NCBI GenBank assembly: GCA_963930655.1
Contig: OZ005620.1
Span: forward strand, 20,837,001-20,901,000
Direction: 5' to 3'
Source of the DNA: Myrica gale
Lineage: Eukaryota; Streptophyta; Magnoliopsida; Fagales; Myricaceae
Length of the DNA stretch: 64,000 nt
In this document: in pieces, positions 47,801 to 58,899 of the stretch
How the letters are laid out: the number at the start of each line of letters is the position of its first letter
How positions within the stretch are numbered: position 1 is the stretch's first letter
The notes under the pieces: model-generated
The model's database searches: none
What the model was told of the DNA's origin: nothing
What the model saw: the letters and a program-made list of their open reading frames with translations, nothing else
Program-made: the position numbers and the translations under genes

Positions 47801-50800
47801 GCATACAAAAAAAAAATACAGTTACTATGGAACCCCAAGTCCCATAGCAGTTGGGTGAGAAGAATGAATGGACTTGAGATCTGTAAAGGCTAAGTCTCAC
47901 ATCTTATTAAGTGGAAGTAGGCCTTATAACAATCCAAGTGAACCTAGTACAACCTTTGTACTCGGTTCACTCTCTTTTTCTTCTAATAAAATTTCCTTAT
48001 TCATAAAAAAAATGACCTTAACTAGTTCTTTTGAAATAAAAAAATGCAGATATGGCTAAAGTTCCCTTGAGTCGTTACAAATGGTATCACAGCGGGCCTA
48101 GTAATAACCAATATGGGCTCGATGGACTGTGATGAGGAAGTCAAGGGTTTAAAGGGAGAAATTGTGGAACCCAAAGTTCCACATGTGGCGAAAGAATGAA
48201 CTTGAGATTTATAGAAGCCAAGTCCCACATTGGAGCCTTACTGTGTAGAATTTGGCCTTATACTAATTCCAAGGGGATTCAAAAACAACTTTAACTAGTC
48301 CTTTTAAAGTCAAAACTGCAGATGTGGCAAGCACTCCCTTGGGTCATTACACTTACATTTTGTTAGCCCATCATGTCAACAAAGCCACTCAATAAATGAA
48401 TTGAAGACATCTAATTAATCCTCTCATACTTATCAATTGATGTACTTGAGATGCATTTTCTCTAGCCTCCAAAAGGACATTATATGCAACAGGATAAAAG
48501 TTTTAGTCTTCCTAAACTTAGGATTTGTTTCTTGAACAAACCATCCCTCGAAGAAATTGTTGAAACATCCTCGATTCCTAATGACAGTAAAATCAGTGAA
48601 GCTCACTTCTCTAGAGATTTTCACACCTAGGGAGCAATTTCACACAAACACCAATCTCTAACAATGGCACAACAACTGTCATTGGTATGGTATAATTGAA
48701 TAAATATGGTTGTTGCCACCTTGTTTTCCATACTTTACATAAGGCGGTTGCCACAAGATCTAGCTCAATGTTGTTACTGCTATTTTTTCTTAACAATCAG
48801 CTCATGCTAACCAAAAGGTGGTCAAATCAAGAGGACCACAGAGAAATAGAGACAAAAAAAAAGAGGCGAGGGGAGGCACATGGTAAAAGAGGGGTAGTTT
48901 AGGTTGCCAACCAACAATGCGATTAGTTTAGAACCAGCATTGCAAATGGAGTGCCGTCGATGAAGTTTACTGTCACTTTCCCTAAAAGAAAAGTACCTTT
49001 TTTATTAATGGGTCTTCAAAAAATGGAGCAAATTCAACCAAAAGATCCCTACCACCACCATCAAGAACATCTACCCAGACACAAGACTTGCCATTTCCAA
49101 AATCTGCTTCTGGTCCACAATATATACTGAAGCATATTATTTCCCCATGATCAACAGCGGTTTCTTGCTTCACATCTATCTTTGCAACCTGAAAATAAGT
49201 AATTGGCGCAAAGTACAATTTAGCGCACAAAATTTTCAAATAGCCTAGCAACATGCATCTTCAAGAATCCATAGACAAAGATAATCATCTACTTCTCCAT
49301 GGCATAAATAACCATATTGTAATTAGTGAACAGTGAAATAAAGACAACCTAGCAGTACCTCAGTATCGCAGGCATGGACAAGATGTTTATACTTATTTGT
49401 AAGCTTCCCAACAACCTCCTTTGCGACAGTGATATTATCAACAACCAGAACACTCTCATATATGCTATTAAGCTTCTCGTGAATATCTAGACCCCGATAT
49501 ACCTGTTTACTAGTGGAGGATTTTTTTAAACCATTGGTAAGTCCAAAACTTGTTTCTTTTAATTTTTCCATGTTCCTTGATCTGGGAACACTAGGCTCGA
49601 TAACCTTTCTGATACTTTTTGCTGAACTTAGACCTTGCATTGACTGATCTGGTTTGAGGCCATCGATATCTTCCACAGCTGTATTGAAGTTTCTTTCACG
49701 TTTTGTTTCAGCCGAAGCTAGGTCAGAAGCCATCTCAGGAATAGCAGGACCTGGCTTAAAATTCAAGCCATTAGCAATGTGAATAGGAGTACGAACATGC
49801 CATCCACCATTCGCAGGTGGCATATTTGCTTGACTACGCCTTTCAATTGGTGGACTTCTGCCATATTTCAAACTTTCAAGCTGATGTAGCTGTTTCATCC
49901 TTTTTACCTCTTCTTTCCATTCAGACACAGTAGCAAGAGCACCAGCCCTGTCAAGATCATTCCTGCCAATTTTCTGAGCTGGTAGTCCAGTAGAATTTCT
50001 TAAACTCTCTTCCCCTTCTTTTTCTACCCTTTGACGGTAAAGAATCATCTTAGCTTTTGTGTTAGAAAGAGAAAGCTTCCAGCTGGATTCTGTGTGATAA
50101 TTATTGTCATTCGGAACTGTGCACCCTCCTTGTCTGCAATGATTACCAATGCTACGATATCACGGGCATTGAAACAATATTAAACTGGAACAGTAAAAAT
50201 GTTTTGGCAAAATTCATTATTAAAAAGAGCAGAATTAGCATGAACATATTGCACAGAACCTAGCAAAAAGCATGCATGTCCAAACCAACAAACCGGACTA
50301 CAGTACATTATATGAAATAGATCAGCTTGCATGCCCTAAACTTCAACTTGATCCCAGCGATCTGCGGGGTTTTTCATTTCTAGTGACATGTTGACTTAAT
50401 CTATCACTCAAATAAGGCGTTACCGTAGAAGTTCAGCAGCGAAGGCTACATAAGGAAACTTGCGGAGATTTGACCTTCAACAATGTCCAAATATCCAAAT
50501 CCAAGCCATCTCCAACCCAAGCTGCAATTGGAGAATTACGTTTTCATGTAACTGGGATTGAAGGGAACCTTCGTTTCCAGAATGACAGCACCAAGTCTCC
50601 AACAGTTTAAATTTTTTGGAGAGAATTACATTGTTAATTCCAATTTTTAATCATCACCAAATTGATGAAAAGACGAAAGACATGAATCCAGTCACCCGTC
50701 ACATATACTGAAAATAACCCCAAGGCATAAATAAATATTAAAAAAAAGGGGAAAATACACTTTGCACCTCTGAACTATGAGGTGTCTGACACTTTGCACC

Positions 50801-53634
50801 CCATTGTTTCGATTTCGTGACATTGAGCCCACAAACTTCTGATTTCCGTCGATTGCCACCCCAGAGTCCATTTCTCCGTTAAAATTGACGGCAATAGGCT
50901 CACGTGTTGTCCATGTGCATCCCTTTCATCTATTTTCTCCGTTTTACCCTCATTTCATTTCCTTAGTTTCAGACGTCGACTTCGTCTTCTTTGCCTCAAC
51001 GTGAACAAGAACTTGCCGACTCAGCACCTGCACAATCAGCTACTTCAGCCTCTGCCACGTCATCAGTTGAATCGTCCATCCAAGATTTCATGTCGGATAT
51101 CAGCTGGAGCTTCTGCGTATCCATCCTCTCTGGAAAAAGCAAAAGCTCTCTGAAAAAGCAACAACTGAAGGAACGGGTTTTCAAACCCGGTCCGAGTTTT
51201 GCTTCTCTCCATTCACCTGAGGGACAAGCACACCGAACCAAGAAAAAGAGCTGAAAGGAACAGAAAAATCCATATCTGTCAAACTTGTCCAAATGGTACC
51301 TTGACATGCGAGGTGTCGAGTGTCCTACGTGAAAAATCGACGTGGCCAAGCAACTTCGAACAGGTTGCGCCACAGGTCACGACTAATTTGACGAATGAAA
51401 TATCTGGGTGCGAATGAAATTAGCCCCAACTACCAACTTGCAATCCCAAAGAAGCAACCTTCCCCAGTAGTTGAAGAAACAGAGGAGGACGAAGAAGGTG
51501 TTGATCCTAACCGCTCACAATAGCAGAGGAGAGACATGTCACAACATACTCCTCAAAGAGTGTCGTTTTCCCTTACAAAACATCCCAAGTGAAACGTTAT
51601 AAACTATTAGTAGTTTTATTCCAGCCGCTAGGAAGACCTCATTCATGGATCAATGCTTACACTTGTTTACATTGGCCAAAGATTGTCTGACTGGCTAATG
51701 TTCACCCAGTGGTTTGTGAAATGAGTTTGTTGTGGATTCACGAGGATGCCTTAAATGTGCTTAGCAAAGAGATGGTACAAGGCATTGAGTCCTAAAAGGT
51801 TTGCAGAAGATCAGTTAAGGTTTATGAAAGCTGGTTTTTATTGAACCTAGCAGATCCAAGATGATGAGGAATCTTCCTAGAAGCATTTCTAACGTAAATT
51901 GTCTTGAAACTCTTCAACTCACGAGGTTGTAAAAAATGGGTTGAGCCAAAGAAGGAAGTTGAATATAATAGCCCGAACGAGTTTCATGCACAGACAGAAT
52001 TGCTTGCTATTAACGATTATGCACTTGAGAAATAAGCGTTAATAGCAGCAATTAGAGGATATGATTCCACGTAAAATATTTTATGCACTGTATTTATGCT
52101 GGGAGCCATGACCATTTCGGAATTCGGTACATGAAGATCGAGAAAGGCCCATATCCCAACAATTAACGATGCAAAGGTGGACCTCCGGCTATCACTCCAG
52201 TTAGCTCCCCACCAGCTTCGATTCAAGTCAAATCTCCTCCATCGCATGCGCCAGAGAAAACTCCACTACAAAAACCAAAATGAACAAAACCATCCCCACA
52301 AACCCGCACAAAACTCTCCAGTAGTACTAAAGCCACTCACACAAACCCCTCTCATTCCCTCCAGCACTGTTCCTCCCGTTCTTAAGGGTACCTAGCCTGG
52401 GCAGCACGTCCACATCGTCCTCCTCCCTACAGCACGCCAAGAGCATTGACATCAACGAGACCCCATCTCCTAGAGCATGATGGATGCGAAAGATCACGCA
52501 CTTGTTAGCCAGCAAGAGATGGATCTCCCACAACGGCTTGTCGTAGCTGAGCCCTGAGCTGGTGGACAAGTCGACCAAATACTCGGTCACTGAGGAATCA
52601 TCGTCCTTTTGGGTGGAGCAGACCGGGCGGTCCAGAACAAAGACTTGGCGGTCCACATCGACGTGCGTCCGACGCCAGTGCTGGTGGTCGTTTGAGTCGC
52701 GGACCAAGAGACTGCAGAACCTAGGGTGGCAGAGCATGACCGAGCTGCGCACCTGGGATTTGATGGAGTCGATGTCTAACGGATTCTTCAACCTGATAGC
52801 GCTGTGGATTACTTGGTTCATCTCGGGTCGGACGAAGAGCCGGCTTGCTGGCATCACAGGCTCGTCGGCTCCATCTTCCATCGAGCCCATCTCTTTGGTC
52901 TCTCTACCTAGGAAAGAGTAAGTAGGTGGGTTGGCTTTCGGAGAAGGTTGACCAGATTGGGAGTTGCTGCAAGACATGAGGTTTCGATTTTGGAACAGAG
53001 AATGGAGGGCAAAACGGGAATGAATTTTTTTAAGTGCCTCACGTGGACGGTACTCGTGTTACCGTCAGTTTTAACCGATAAATTGGCTTCGGGGTGGCAC
53101 TCGACAAATATCAGAAGTTCGTGGGCCTAATGTCACGAAATCAAGACAAAGGGGTGCAAAATGTCAAATACCCCGTAGTTCATGGGTGCAAAGTGTACTT
53201 TCCCCTAAAAAAACAAAAAGGAGAGAGAAGTACGCAACCGAATAAAAAACATAAGGGAATAAGTAGAAATATTTAAGAGATAAATCCATATAACCCGAGG
53301 AACCAAGGTTTTGTCTATCCATCATCCATGACAGAATTACGAAGTTCTAACCACAAACCAAGAACCTCTCACAGGCCATGAAACAAAGAAACAACAAAAA
53401 CAAGCACATGAGTGCGACAGAAACTAAAAGCCCACACGGATTGCACAGCCATCAAGTAAAATGATTGAAATGCTACAGTTGAAAGAGAATGTAACTGTAC
53501 CTGTGCAGGGCTTTAGAAGAAACCAAAAGGGACCAAGAAGAGGAAGTAAGACGGGTACAAGACCGGGGAAAGAAGGAATATGTGGGGCAAGACGGTCTCA
53601 AAGGACCGGTTTGGGTGGACAACCCCATGGCCAT
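38855..53634 (-). CDS. POLIA/B: Plant organellar DNA polymerase I-like (POLIA/POLIB)
   Basis: Twelve exons: 53634-53501, 50133-49359, 49188-48997, 47161-46482, 45901-45442, 44314-44219, 43944-43852, 43762-43568, 40793-40701, 40606-40394, 39954-39865 and 39016-38855. Phases agree throughout and give 1060 residues. Exon 1 is a Ser/Thr/Arg-rich transit peptide (MAMGLSTQTGPLRPSCPTYS). The 3'-5' exonuclease motifs are present: DTE (301-303), WHNYSFD (369-375) and YSVLD (477-481). So are polymerase motifs A (DYGQLELRI, D807), B (RRKAKMLNFSIAYGKT, from 882) and C (VHDEV, 1008-1012). This is the family A enzyme that replicates and repairs mitochondrial and plastid DNA in plants. Introns are swollen by elements: intron 1 holds a 2.5-kb Pack-MULE, intron 3 a TRIM, intron 8 a MULE and tandem repeats, intron 11 a MITE. 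The A and B paralogues cannot be separated here. Confidence 0.95.
39297..39547. mobile_element. MULE-type MITE in DNA polymerase intron 11
   Basis: Begins GGAAAAACTGCACTTTAC and ends, in reverse complement, GGAAAATTATACTTCAC. The interior folds back (CTCAAACTACCA pairs with GGTGGTTTGA; GTGGTAGTTTAAG near the right end). A member of the GGGGAAAAATACA group with decayed ends. Confidence 0.5.
40054..40066 (+). repeat. G13 homopolymer in DNA polymerase intron 10
   Basis: Thirteen consecutive G bases after GGCCGGCCGGGC in otherwise AT-rich intron. Prone to length error in sequencing. On the transcribed minus strand it is a C-run. Confidence 0.9.
40996..41049. repeat. Micro-insertion with 22-bp target duplications
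   Basis: AATTTCAAAGTACAGGAATTTT-like sequence (40996-41017) recurs with one mismatch at 41028-41049, separated by only TTTTGTAAGT. Read in reverse this is ACTTAC plus a short A-tail: a retroposon 3' end with almost no body. Confidence 0.7.
41367..41418. repeat. Micro-insertion with exact 18-bp target duplications
   Basis: CTAATGCGATAATGTATT (41367-41384) is repeated exactly at 41401-41418. The 16 bp between read TTTTTTTTGATAAGCA, in reverse TGCTTATC plus A8. In DNA polymerase intron 8, a few bases from the next such event. Confidence 0.85.
41443..42081. mobile_element. Non-autonomous MULE in DNA polymerase intron 8
   Basis: Ends GGCTTAAATGCATTGTAGGT and, reverse complement, GGCTTAAATGCACTATAGGT, with inverted arms of about 150 bp reaching the GTCAGCTTCGGCCGTTAAG block. 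An exact 9-bp duplication TTTATTATA flanks it (41434-41442 and 42082-42090), the MULE hallmark. The 639-bp interior holds two direct copies of a roughly 190-bp spaced unit (CTCGGTCT.TGCT.GGGATGCT and GTTGGTGCTCTTTCATTGG), GC-richer than its surroundings. No captured gene recognised. Confidence 0.9.
42545..42830. repeat. Two tandem copies of a ~136-bp unit in DNA polymerase intron 8
   Basis: Shared phrases AATAAAGGAC.TAATTGAC, GTGATTAATCTCACACAATA and CACCAGATAGAGAACTTAG recur 136 bp apart with few differences. A more decayed piece of the unit lies just before (from about 42,500). Local tandem duplication, no coding. Confidence 0.85.
47826..48351 (+). mobile_element. TRIM-type LTR element in DNA polymerase intron 3
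   Basis: LTRs at 47826-48079 and 48173-48351 share GGAACCC-AAGT, GAATGAA-TTGAGAT, AACTAGT-CTTTT and end GTCGTTACA/GTCATTACA. The first LTR is longer because it contains an inserted segment of about 70 bp ending in an A-run. Just inside the first LTR is TGGTATCACAGCGGGCC, a slightly altered initiator-tRNA-Met primer-binding site; a purine run GGGAGAAA precedes the second. No coding. LTR divergence suggests an old insertion. Confidence 0.7.
50748..53205 (-). mobile_element. Pack-MULE carrying a WSD1-like acyltransferase fragment, in DNA polymerase intron 1
   Basis: Terminal inverted repeats of about 200 bp: the left begins GGGGAAAATACACTTTGCAC, the right, in reverse complement, GGGGAAAGTACACTTTGCAC. 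Flanked by TAAAAAAAA / TAAAAAAAC, 8 of 9 matching, fitting a MULE duplication. Interior 2 kb includes the minus-strand acyltransferase ORF at 52327-52977 and about 1.3 kb of other sequence (51,000-52,300) that may be further captured DNA not recognised by me. No transposase. Confidence 0.82.
52327..52977 (-). CDS. Captured N-terminal part of a WSD1-type wax ester synthase/DGAT, open 216 codons
   Basis: The ORF starts at the inner edge of the element's right arm. It reads DEPVMPASRLFVRPEMNQVI, then LCHPRFCSLLVRDSND, HWRRTHVDVDR, SSGLSYDKPLWEIHLLLANK and RIHHALGDGVSLMSMLLACC. H166-H167-x3-D171-G172 is the HHxxxDG catalytic motif of wax ester synthase/diacylglycerol acyltransferases. Full-length enzymes are about 450-500 residues, so the C-terminal half is missing; the last about 20 residues (LGTLKNGRNSAGG) are unrelated. 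No stop interrupts the 200 matching codons, so capture is recent or selection persists. It lies in the same orientation as the host DNA polymerase gene. Confidence 0.8.
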   Translation of the reverse strand: MSCSNSQSGQPSPKANPPTYSFLGRETKEMGSMEDGADEPVMPASRLFVRPEMNQVIHSAIRLKNPLDIDSIKSQVRSSVMLCHPRFCSLLVRDSNDHQHWRRTHVDVDRQVFVLDRPVCSTQKDDDSSVTEYLVDLSTSSGLSYDKPLWEIHLLLANKCVIFRIHHALGDGVSLMSMLLACCREEDDVDVLPRLGTLKNGRNSAGGNERGLCEWL

Positions 53635-54413
53635 CAGTCTTCCAACCCTTCCCAGCTTGCTTATACAAGGTGCCGTCTTGGTGCGCTTGGTGGCAAAACT
53701 GTAAATATGCTGATGGTTTGAAAGGCCTCGCTATTATGGGTATGGGTATGGGTCTGAGAGCGGAGCAGGGCAGAGTGAAGCCATGAGAAAGACAGACATA
53801 GAGAAGTAGCTAAACCCTTGAGCTCTCAATGAAAAACCCCAAAAATCCAGCCATTTGTCTCTGCTATATTTTTAATATTTCTCGTCCAACATGGCTGGTC
53901 TTTTCTCGTCAATTAGGCTTCGAAGTTGTAGATATAACAGATGTGCCATTTTCTTTTTTTAACAAAATAAATGGAAGAACAGCCCGGACGAGTCTTTAGA
54001 GAGAGAATAACTCTCGTTAGTAAAACAAAACGTGTGTAGGTGGAATTTTTTTTTTTTTTATGAAAGGTCGTATAGATTTTATTGAAATTTAAGAAAAATT
54101 TGTTGAAATTTATAAAAAAATTATTAAATTTTAGAAAAAAAAATAATTCAAAATTTTTAATGTAAAAAAGTGAAGTAGATTAAGTTAATCTTGGACAAAA
54201 ATTAATACTTTAATCATTTTATAGGGACTAATAAATAATTTTTGTACGGATTCCACCTCTGATGAATTTTTAAATGCCTAAAAAGAATCGTGAAAGACGT
54301 TAAAAGCTATATAGTGCACAAATCGTGTCATTATGTTAATTTCTGGTGGGAGACAAGACATGACGTGTTACCTAACTATTGGGTCAAAGTGGTCTTGCTC
54401 GGACTCTTTTATA

Positions 54414-54596
54414 GGGTTGTGTTTGAGAAGTAAAATTTTATGGTTGTTAAAATTTTAGTTATTGGGATTGATGAAAAAGTGAAGAGAGAGGTACTTTTTA
54501 TATTTTTGTAGCGAAAATTAATGATTTGATAGGGAGAGAGATTATATTGTGTTAAAATTTTAGAATGAGTAAAATTTTAGTGTGCAAACGGAACCC
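54414..54596. repeat. MITE-like element
   Basis: Left end GGGTTGTGTTTGAGAAG, right end in reverse complement GGGTTCCGTTTGCACAC, then TAAAATTTTA on both sides: inverted repeats of about 27 bp around an AT-rich 183-bp body. Flanks ATA/TAG allow a 3-bp target duplication but do not prove one. Resembles 13640-13860. Confidence 0.55.
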
Positions 54597-55018
54597 TAGG
54601 TGAACCAAAGCCAAACCCAGCTGTTGGAAGCGGTAGATCACGTGTGTTAACTAGATAGACTCAATCGCAAGTGCAACTAATGGCGTATGTTTGTTTGTTA
54701 AAATTTTGAAGAACATCGTTGAAATTTTGAAAATATTTATTTTATTGAGATTTATTAAAATTTGTAAAAAAAAGTGTATAGGTGTAAAAATTAAAAATGT
54801 TGGAGTGTGTTTTTTTATGAAAATTTTTATATTCCGAATTATTGGGAGAATATCACCTTATGTCCTCAGATAAAACATTTTATTTTTTATTTTTATTTTC
54901 CTCTCACGGCTCTCTGTTAATGAATAAGAAATATCTTATTGGAGTGGCGAAAAAATTCAGACCAAAACGTATCCTGTCCGTATAGATTTAGGGACAAATC
55001 CCGTCAAATCAGGGTGGA

Positions 55019-55210
55019 AAGCTGGATGAATTTTTCTATTTATTTTTTATTTTGAAAAAGAAAATTTATGTGTAAGCCTGAAATTTAAGTGGACAAAAAA
55101 TATACTTTACATCTAAGCTGGATGAATTTTTCTATTTATTTTTTATTTTGAAAAAGAAAATTTATGTGTAAGCCTGAAATTTAAGTGGACAAAAAATATA
55201 CTTTACATCT
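55019..55210. repeat. Exact 96-bp tandem duplication
   Basis: The unit 55019-55114, starting AAGCTGGATGAATTTTTC and ending TATACTTTACATCT, is followed immediately by an identical copy 55115-55210. No differences seen, so it is recent or an assembly artefact. Non-coding. Confidence 0.95.
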
Positions 55211-55800
55211 TTTAATTATAAAAATTAATATTTTATACTCAAATTTATTACTTTTTTCTAATTAGACCCATTAATTATTATTTTTTGACAGTTTCCAGAG
55301 GATAAAGTTATATTTTTAAAATTAAAAAATAATTTTTTGTAAACAGACAAAAAATTTTAAGAGATGATACAAAATGTCTAAAATTAATAGTTGAAGAGTG
55401 CATTATAACAAAAATAATAGATTGAGTGCATAATATCAAGACTTTATAGTTAAAAAGTGTAAAATGTATTTAACCTTATAATAATTTTGGAGAAAGGCTT
55501 TGAAGTTTAATCATAATCTTTTTCTGATTTTAATGTATTTCTTTATTTTGAATGAAATTTTTTCCATTATTTCAGCATTTAGAATGCATTTAATTATTCA
55601 ATTCATATTTTTAGTAAGGATTCATAAACTAAGAAAGGAATTATAATGGAGAAAATGGTATTGTCTCTCTTTTTTTGGTTGGGTTTTTACAATGCAGTTC
55701 AGATGCAAGATGGTGAAATCTTATGGAACAGTTCAGACACCGACCCATTGGCTCTTTTTGTTTCAATTCTCTACCCGGCGTACCCGCTCTCTGCCATTAT

Positions 55801-58256
55801 CTAGCTATCAGGTTCGATGTCTCCACTGCTATCTTTGTCAGGACAAGCTTCGTCGACATCTGGATTGATATCGTCTTCCCGATTACCACCCTCTTCGTTC
55901 TTCACGCATAAGAATTCGAGAGCCGTTACGACATCACTGATCAGAGGTCGAGTACCTGCTTCCTCTTGGAGACACATGGCTGCTACGGCCAGAGCTTGGT
56001 ACAGACCTTTTACAGGATACTTCCCTTCAAGCAATGGGTCCGCCATTAGCGTGAACTTCCTTCTGTCTCTGAATAGTGGTTGTGCCTGCAAAACAAGATT
56101 TGTGATCAGTTTTAAGGGTTCCAAACTGTTGCGCATAGATCTCTCTCTTTCTCTCTCTGATAGCAGACGAGACATACCCAAGTAACAAGATTCTGCTCTT
56201 CTGTTGCTCTTGTATTGTCAATGACTCTCCTTCCCGTGATTATTTCCAAGAAGACAACTCCAAAGCTGTAGACATCGGATTTTGTTGTCAACTGGCCTGT
56301 GAGTGCATACTCGGGTGCACAATAGCCGTAGGTTCCCATCACCCTGGTGGAGACATGGGACTTATCCCCAGTTGGGCCTAGCTTTGCAAGGCCGAAATCT
56401 GAAAGCTTTGGATTGAAGGTCTCGTCCAGCAATATGTTTGATGCTTTGAAATCACGGTATATAACTGGTGGATCAGCTGTTTCATGCAAATATTCCAGCC
56501 CTCTTGCTGCACCTTCAGCAATTTTCATCCTGGTATTCCAATCCAAAGGTTTCCTATTTGGAGCTATATCTGTGTATCAGAAAATAGTTTCTGGGAATCC
56601 ATAAATGCAGAGAAAGCTAAATAGAACCTTTGGGCTAGCCGTTGTATACATGGTTTATCTCTCCCGATGGAAAACAACAAAAATTTGATAGAATGCAAGA
56701 TTAAAAATGTAGAACTCTGACTGACTCAGCAAAATTTAGAAATGCATGTTGAGATGAATTCAAACCTTCACTCTCCGATCTAATTTTCTTGATTTGGTAA
56801 CATTTCGAGGGTTCGTCAAAACAAGTTAAAGTCGTAGGAAAATTCATGCAAAATCTCTTTACAAGCCCTTTTAACTTCATGCAATGCTGTCGATGAATAA
56901 CATAAAATTAAGTAAATTGGCGCATACCAAGAAGGTGATCCTCCAAGGAACCATTGGGCATGTACTCATAAACCAAAATCCTCTGATCCCCATCAGCACA
57001 ATATCCAACCAAATTGACAAGGTTAGGATGGTGAAGAAGACTCAACATCAAAACCTCTACAAGAAATTCTCTGTTTCCTTGGAATCCATTCCTGTCGAGT
57101 TGCTTAACAGCGATTACCTGAGTGAGATGAAAAATATAAAGTCACTCAACTTCTTGTAAATCTTTCTCTTTCCTTGGAACAATTACAGACGAAAACATAG
57201 GTTTCAATGGTACTTGGTTTTTGCTTGCAATGTGCCCTTTGTACACCCTCCCAAAGCCTCCTTCACCTATCAGATTCTCAGAGTGGAAGTTTTGAGTTGC
57301 AACACACAGTTCACGGAAAGTAAAAATCGAAGCAGAGATATTTCCTTTTCCAATCTTTTTTATCTCTTCTGATATGAATCTTCGCCTGCTGCTGTCTGGA
57401 AGAAAAATAGGTTCGAATCAATATCGGTAATCTGGTTTCTGGGGAAAGCAAATCTTGTTTCAAAAAGGTCGTGAGTAGCTTCGACTAGCTAATTTTTGAA
57501 GAACTTTGGAGATCATTGATTTGATTCTGGTGTTTCTGACATCCTGCTATACTATTAAGGTTCTGGCTCAAATGGTGTGCTAACCCATTACATATGAATG
57601 CAAGAACAGGAAACTCTCTATACTCTCAAACAAATGTCAAAATTTGCACTTTCTAGATCTTTAAGTATCACAATTTAAAGCTCACAAAATAACTCATTGA
57701 GTGCCTGCAAGACATTCTGCTAGGACAAAATTAGCTCAGCTCAAAAGTGATCTCAATATTAAGGTGGAAGCAATGTTCTTAGCAGTTGCGGCTGAAAGAG
57801 TGGCAGGTGAGATGATAGTCTAAGGCCCCATAATTAAGAAGGTCTCATTATAAAGGTTCTATATTATTGTAAAATTAAAAATTTTAAATTATGAAGGCAC
57901 TATATTATAACAAAATTAAAATTAGCCGGAAGAAAAAAAACTTAAATTTTTCAGATAAAACTTAATTAAAGGCTTATAAAATAAGGATATTTAAAAATTA
58001 GAAATAAATAACACATCTGAAAAACTAGCCGAACCAATGTGCTACATATACCAAGGGGATTAAAGAAAGATTAAAGAACAATTATCTGCTTTTGTTGTGA
58101 GAAAGAATAGTACAGAAACTACAGTATTTTACCTGATTTGAAGGAGAGCTTAGTGAAAGAGGCTAAAGTCTTTGTGTCATGGTACTCCTTGATGCTCTTT
58201 TTTAACGATTGTCTGCTGAGTTCATCTTGGGACATACAACATGAAAAGCAGCCCAT
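55801..58256 (-). CDS. PBS1-like (PBL) receptor-like cytoplasmic kinase, subfamily VII
   Basis: Five exons: 58256-58133, 57395-57214, 57117-56928, 56569-56178 and 56085-55801. Phases agree and give 390 residues. [12 protein letters not shown] supplies an N-myristoylation glycine and nearby palmitoylatable cysteines for plasma-membrane anchoring. The kinase shows the P-loop [17 protein letters not shown] with catalytic K107, [12 protein letters not shown] with R204-D205, DFG at 223-225 and the activation segment [20 protein letters not shown]. The RD motif and the [10 protein letters not shown] segment are typical of subfamily VII, which relays signals from pattern-recognition receptors and is the target family of the AvrPphB protease (usual GDK motif present). 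The acidic C-tail ([19 protein letters not shown]) is lineage-variable. Intron 1 contains hAT-like remnant sequence. Looks complete and functional. Confidence 0.93.
57775..58025. repeat. Decayed repeat shared with 58,900-59,215 (hAT-like)
   Basis: Both segments contain GGC(T)GAAAG, then CTTAAA.TTTTCAGATAAA, TTAATTAAAG and ATTTAAAAATTAGAAATAAA in the same order. The second copy starts near TAGGGGCGGCTGAAAGG, hAT-end-like. This copy lies in PBL kinase intron 1, the other upstream of the gene. Ends not defined. Confidence 0.45.
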
Positions 58257-58899
58257 CTTCATCTATTTCCACAACTTCAATCCGATCACCCGCCACCTTC
58301 AGAGGATCATCGAATCTATGGAAAACTTAATTTACAAGTTGCGCCAATAGAAACTCCATACAATTCGATGAGCAAAGGAAATATTTTTCAGAATGGAGAA
58401 AATCAGTCCGCGTCTTGGCCACGGAAAAACAATAACTTTCTTCTGGCCTTCCAGGAAACGAAGGATAATTCTCACCATTACTTGCTTTCGTTCATTTTTT
58501 TCCCCAACCAGTGGTGTCGAAATAGGCAAATGACTGAGTCAACTTTGCTATATTCAGAAGAAACAGACAGCCATCCATCCATCTTCGTTTAACTGCCTCC
58601 ATCACTTTCAAAACAAACTGTTAAGGCAAAATGGTTTTTTTGTGAATTTGCCTCAAAAAGAGACAACGTTAGTATTATGAGAAGCCATGCACATATATAG
58701 CGTACGATTGTCTGTTTGATACCAATATTTTTTTGCACTTAAAAGTTTTAAGTGTTATGAACGAGAAAATAAGAGAAAACTGTGCAGTATATGTGCTGCA
58801 ATGTATAAAATGCAGTTTGTCACCACTGAATTTGTACGTCCCTGTTTTTGTGCCAAATGAGTCTACTTTTCCCATCAGAGAAGTTCCGAGCAAAACTTG
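58257..58899. other. PBL kinase upstream region
   Basis: Leader and promoter of the kinase gene. No repeat or further gene recognised. Confidence 0.5.

Larger units (their letters stand above)
53635..55800. other. Spacer between the kinase 3' end and DNA polymerase 5' end
   Basis: Contains the DNA polymerase promoter (53635-53950), a MITE-like element at 54414-54596, MITE-like AT-rich sequence at 54,680-54,830 and an exact 96-bp tandem duplication at 55019-55210. No gene recognised. Confidence 0.5.

Noticed and set aside
50991-51373. Facing frames of 87 and 125 codons inside the second Pack-MULE
   Set aside because: Open but with no recognisable family; possibly further captured DNA, not enough to call a gene.
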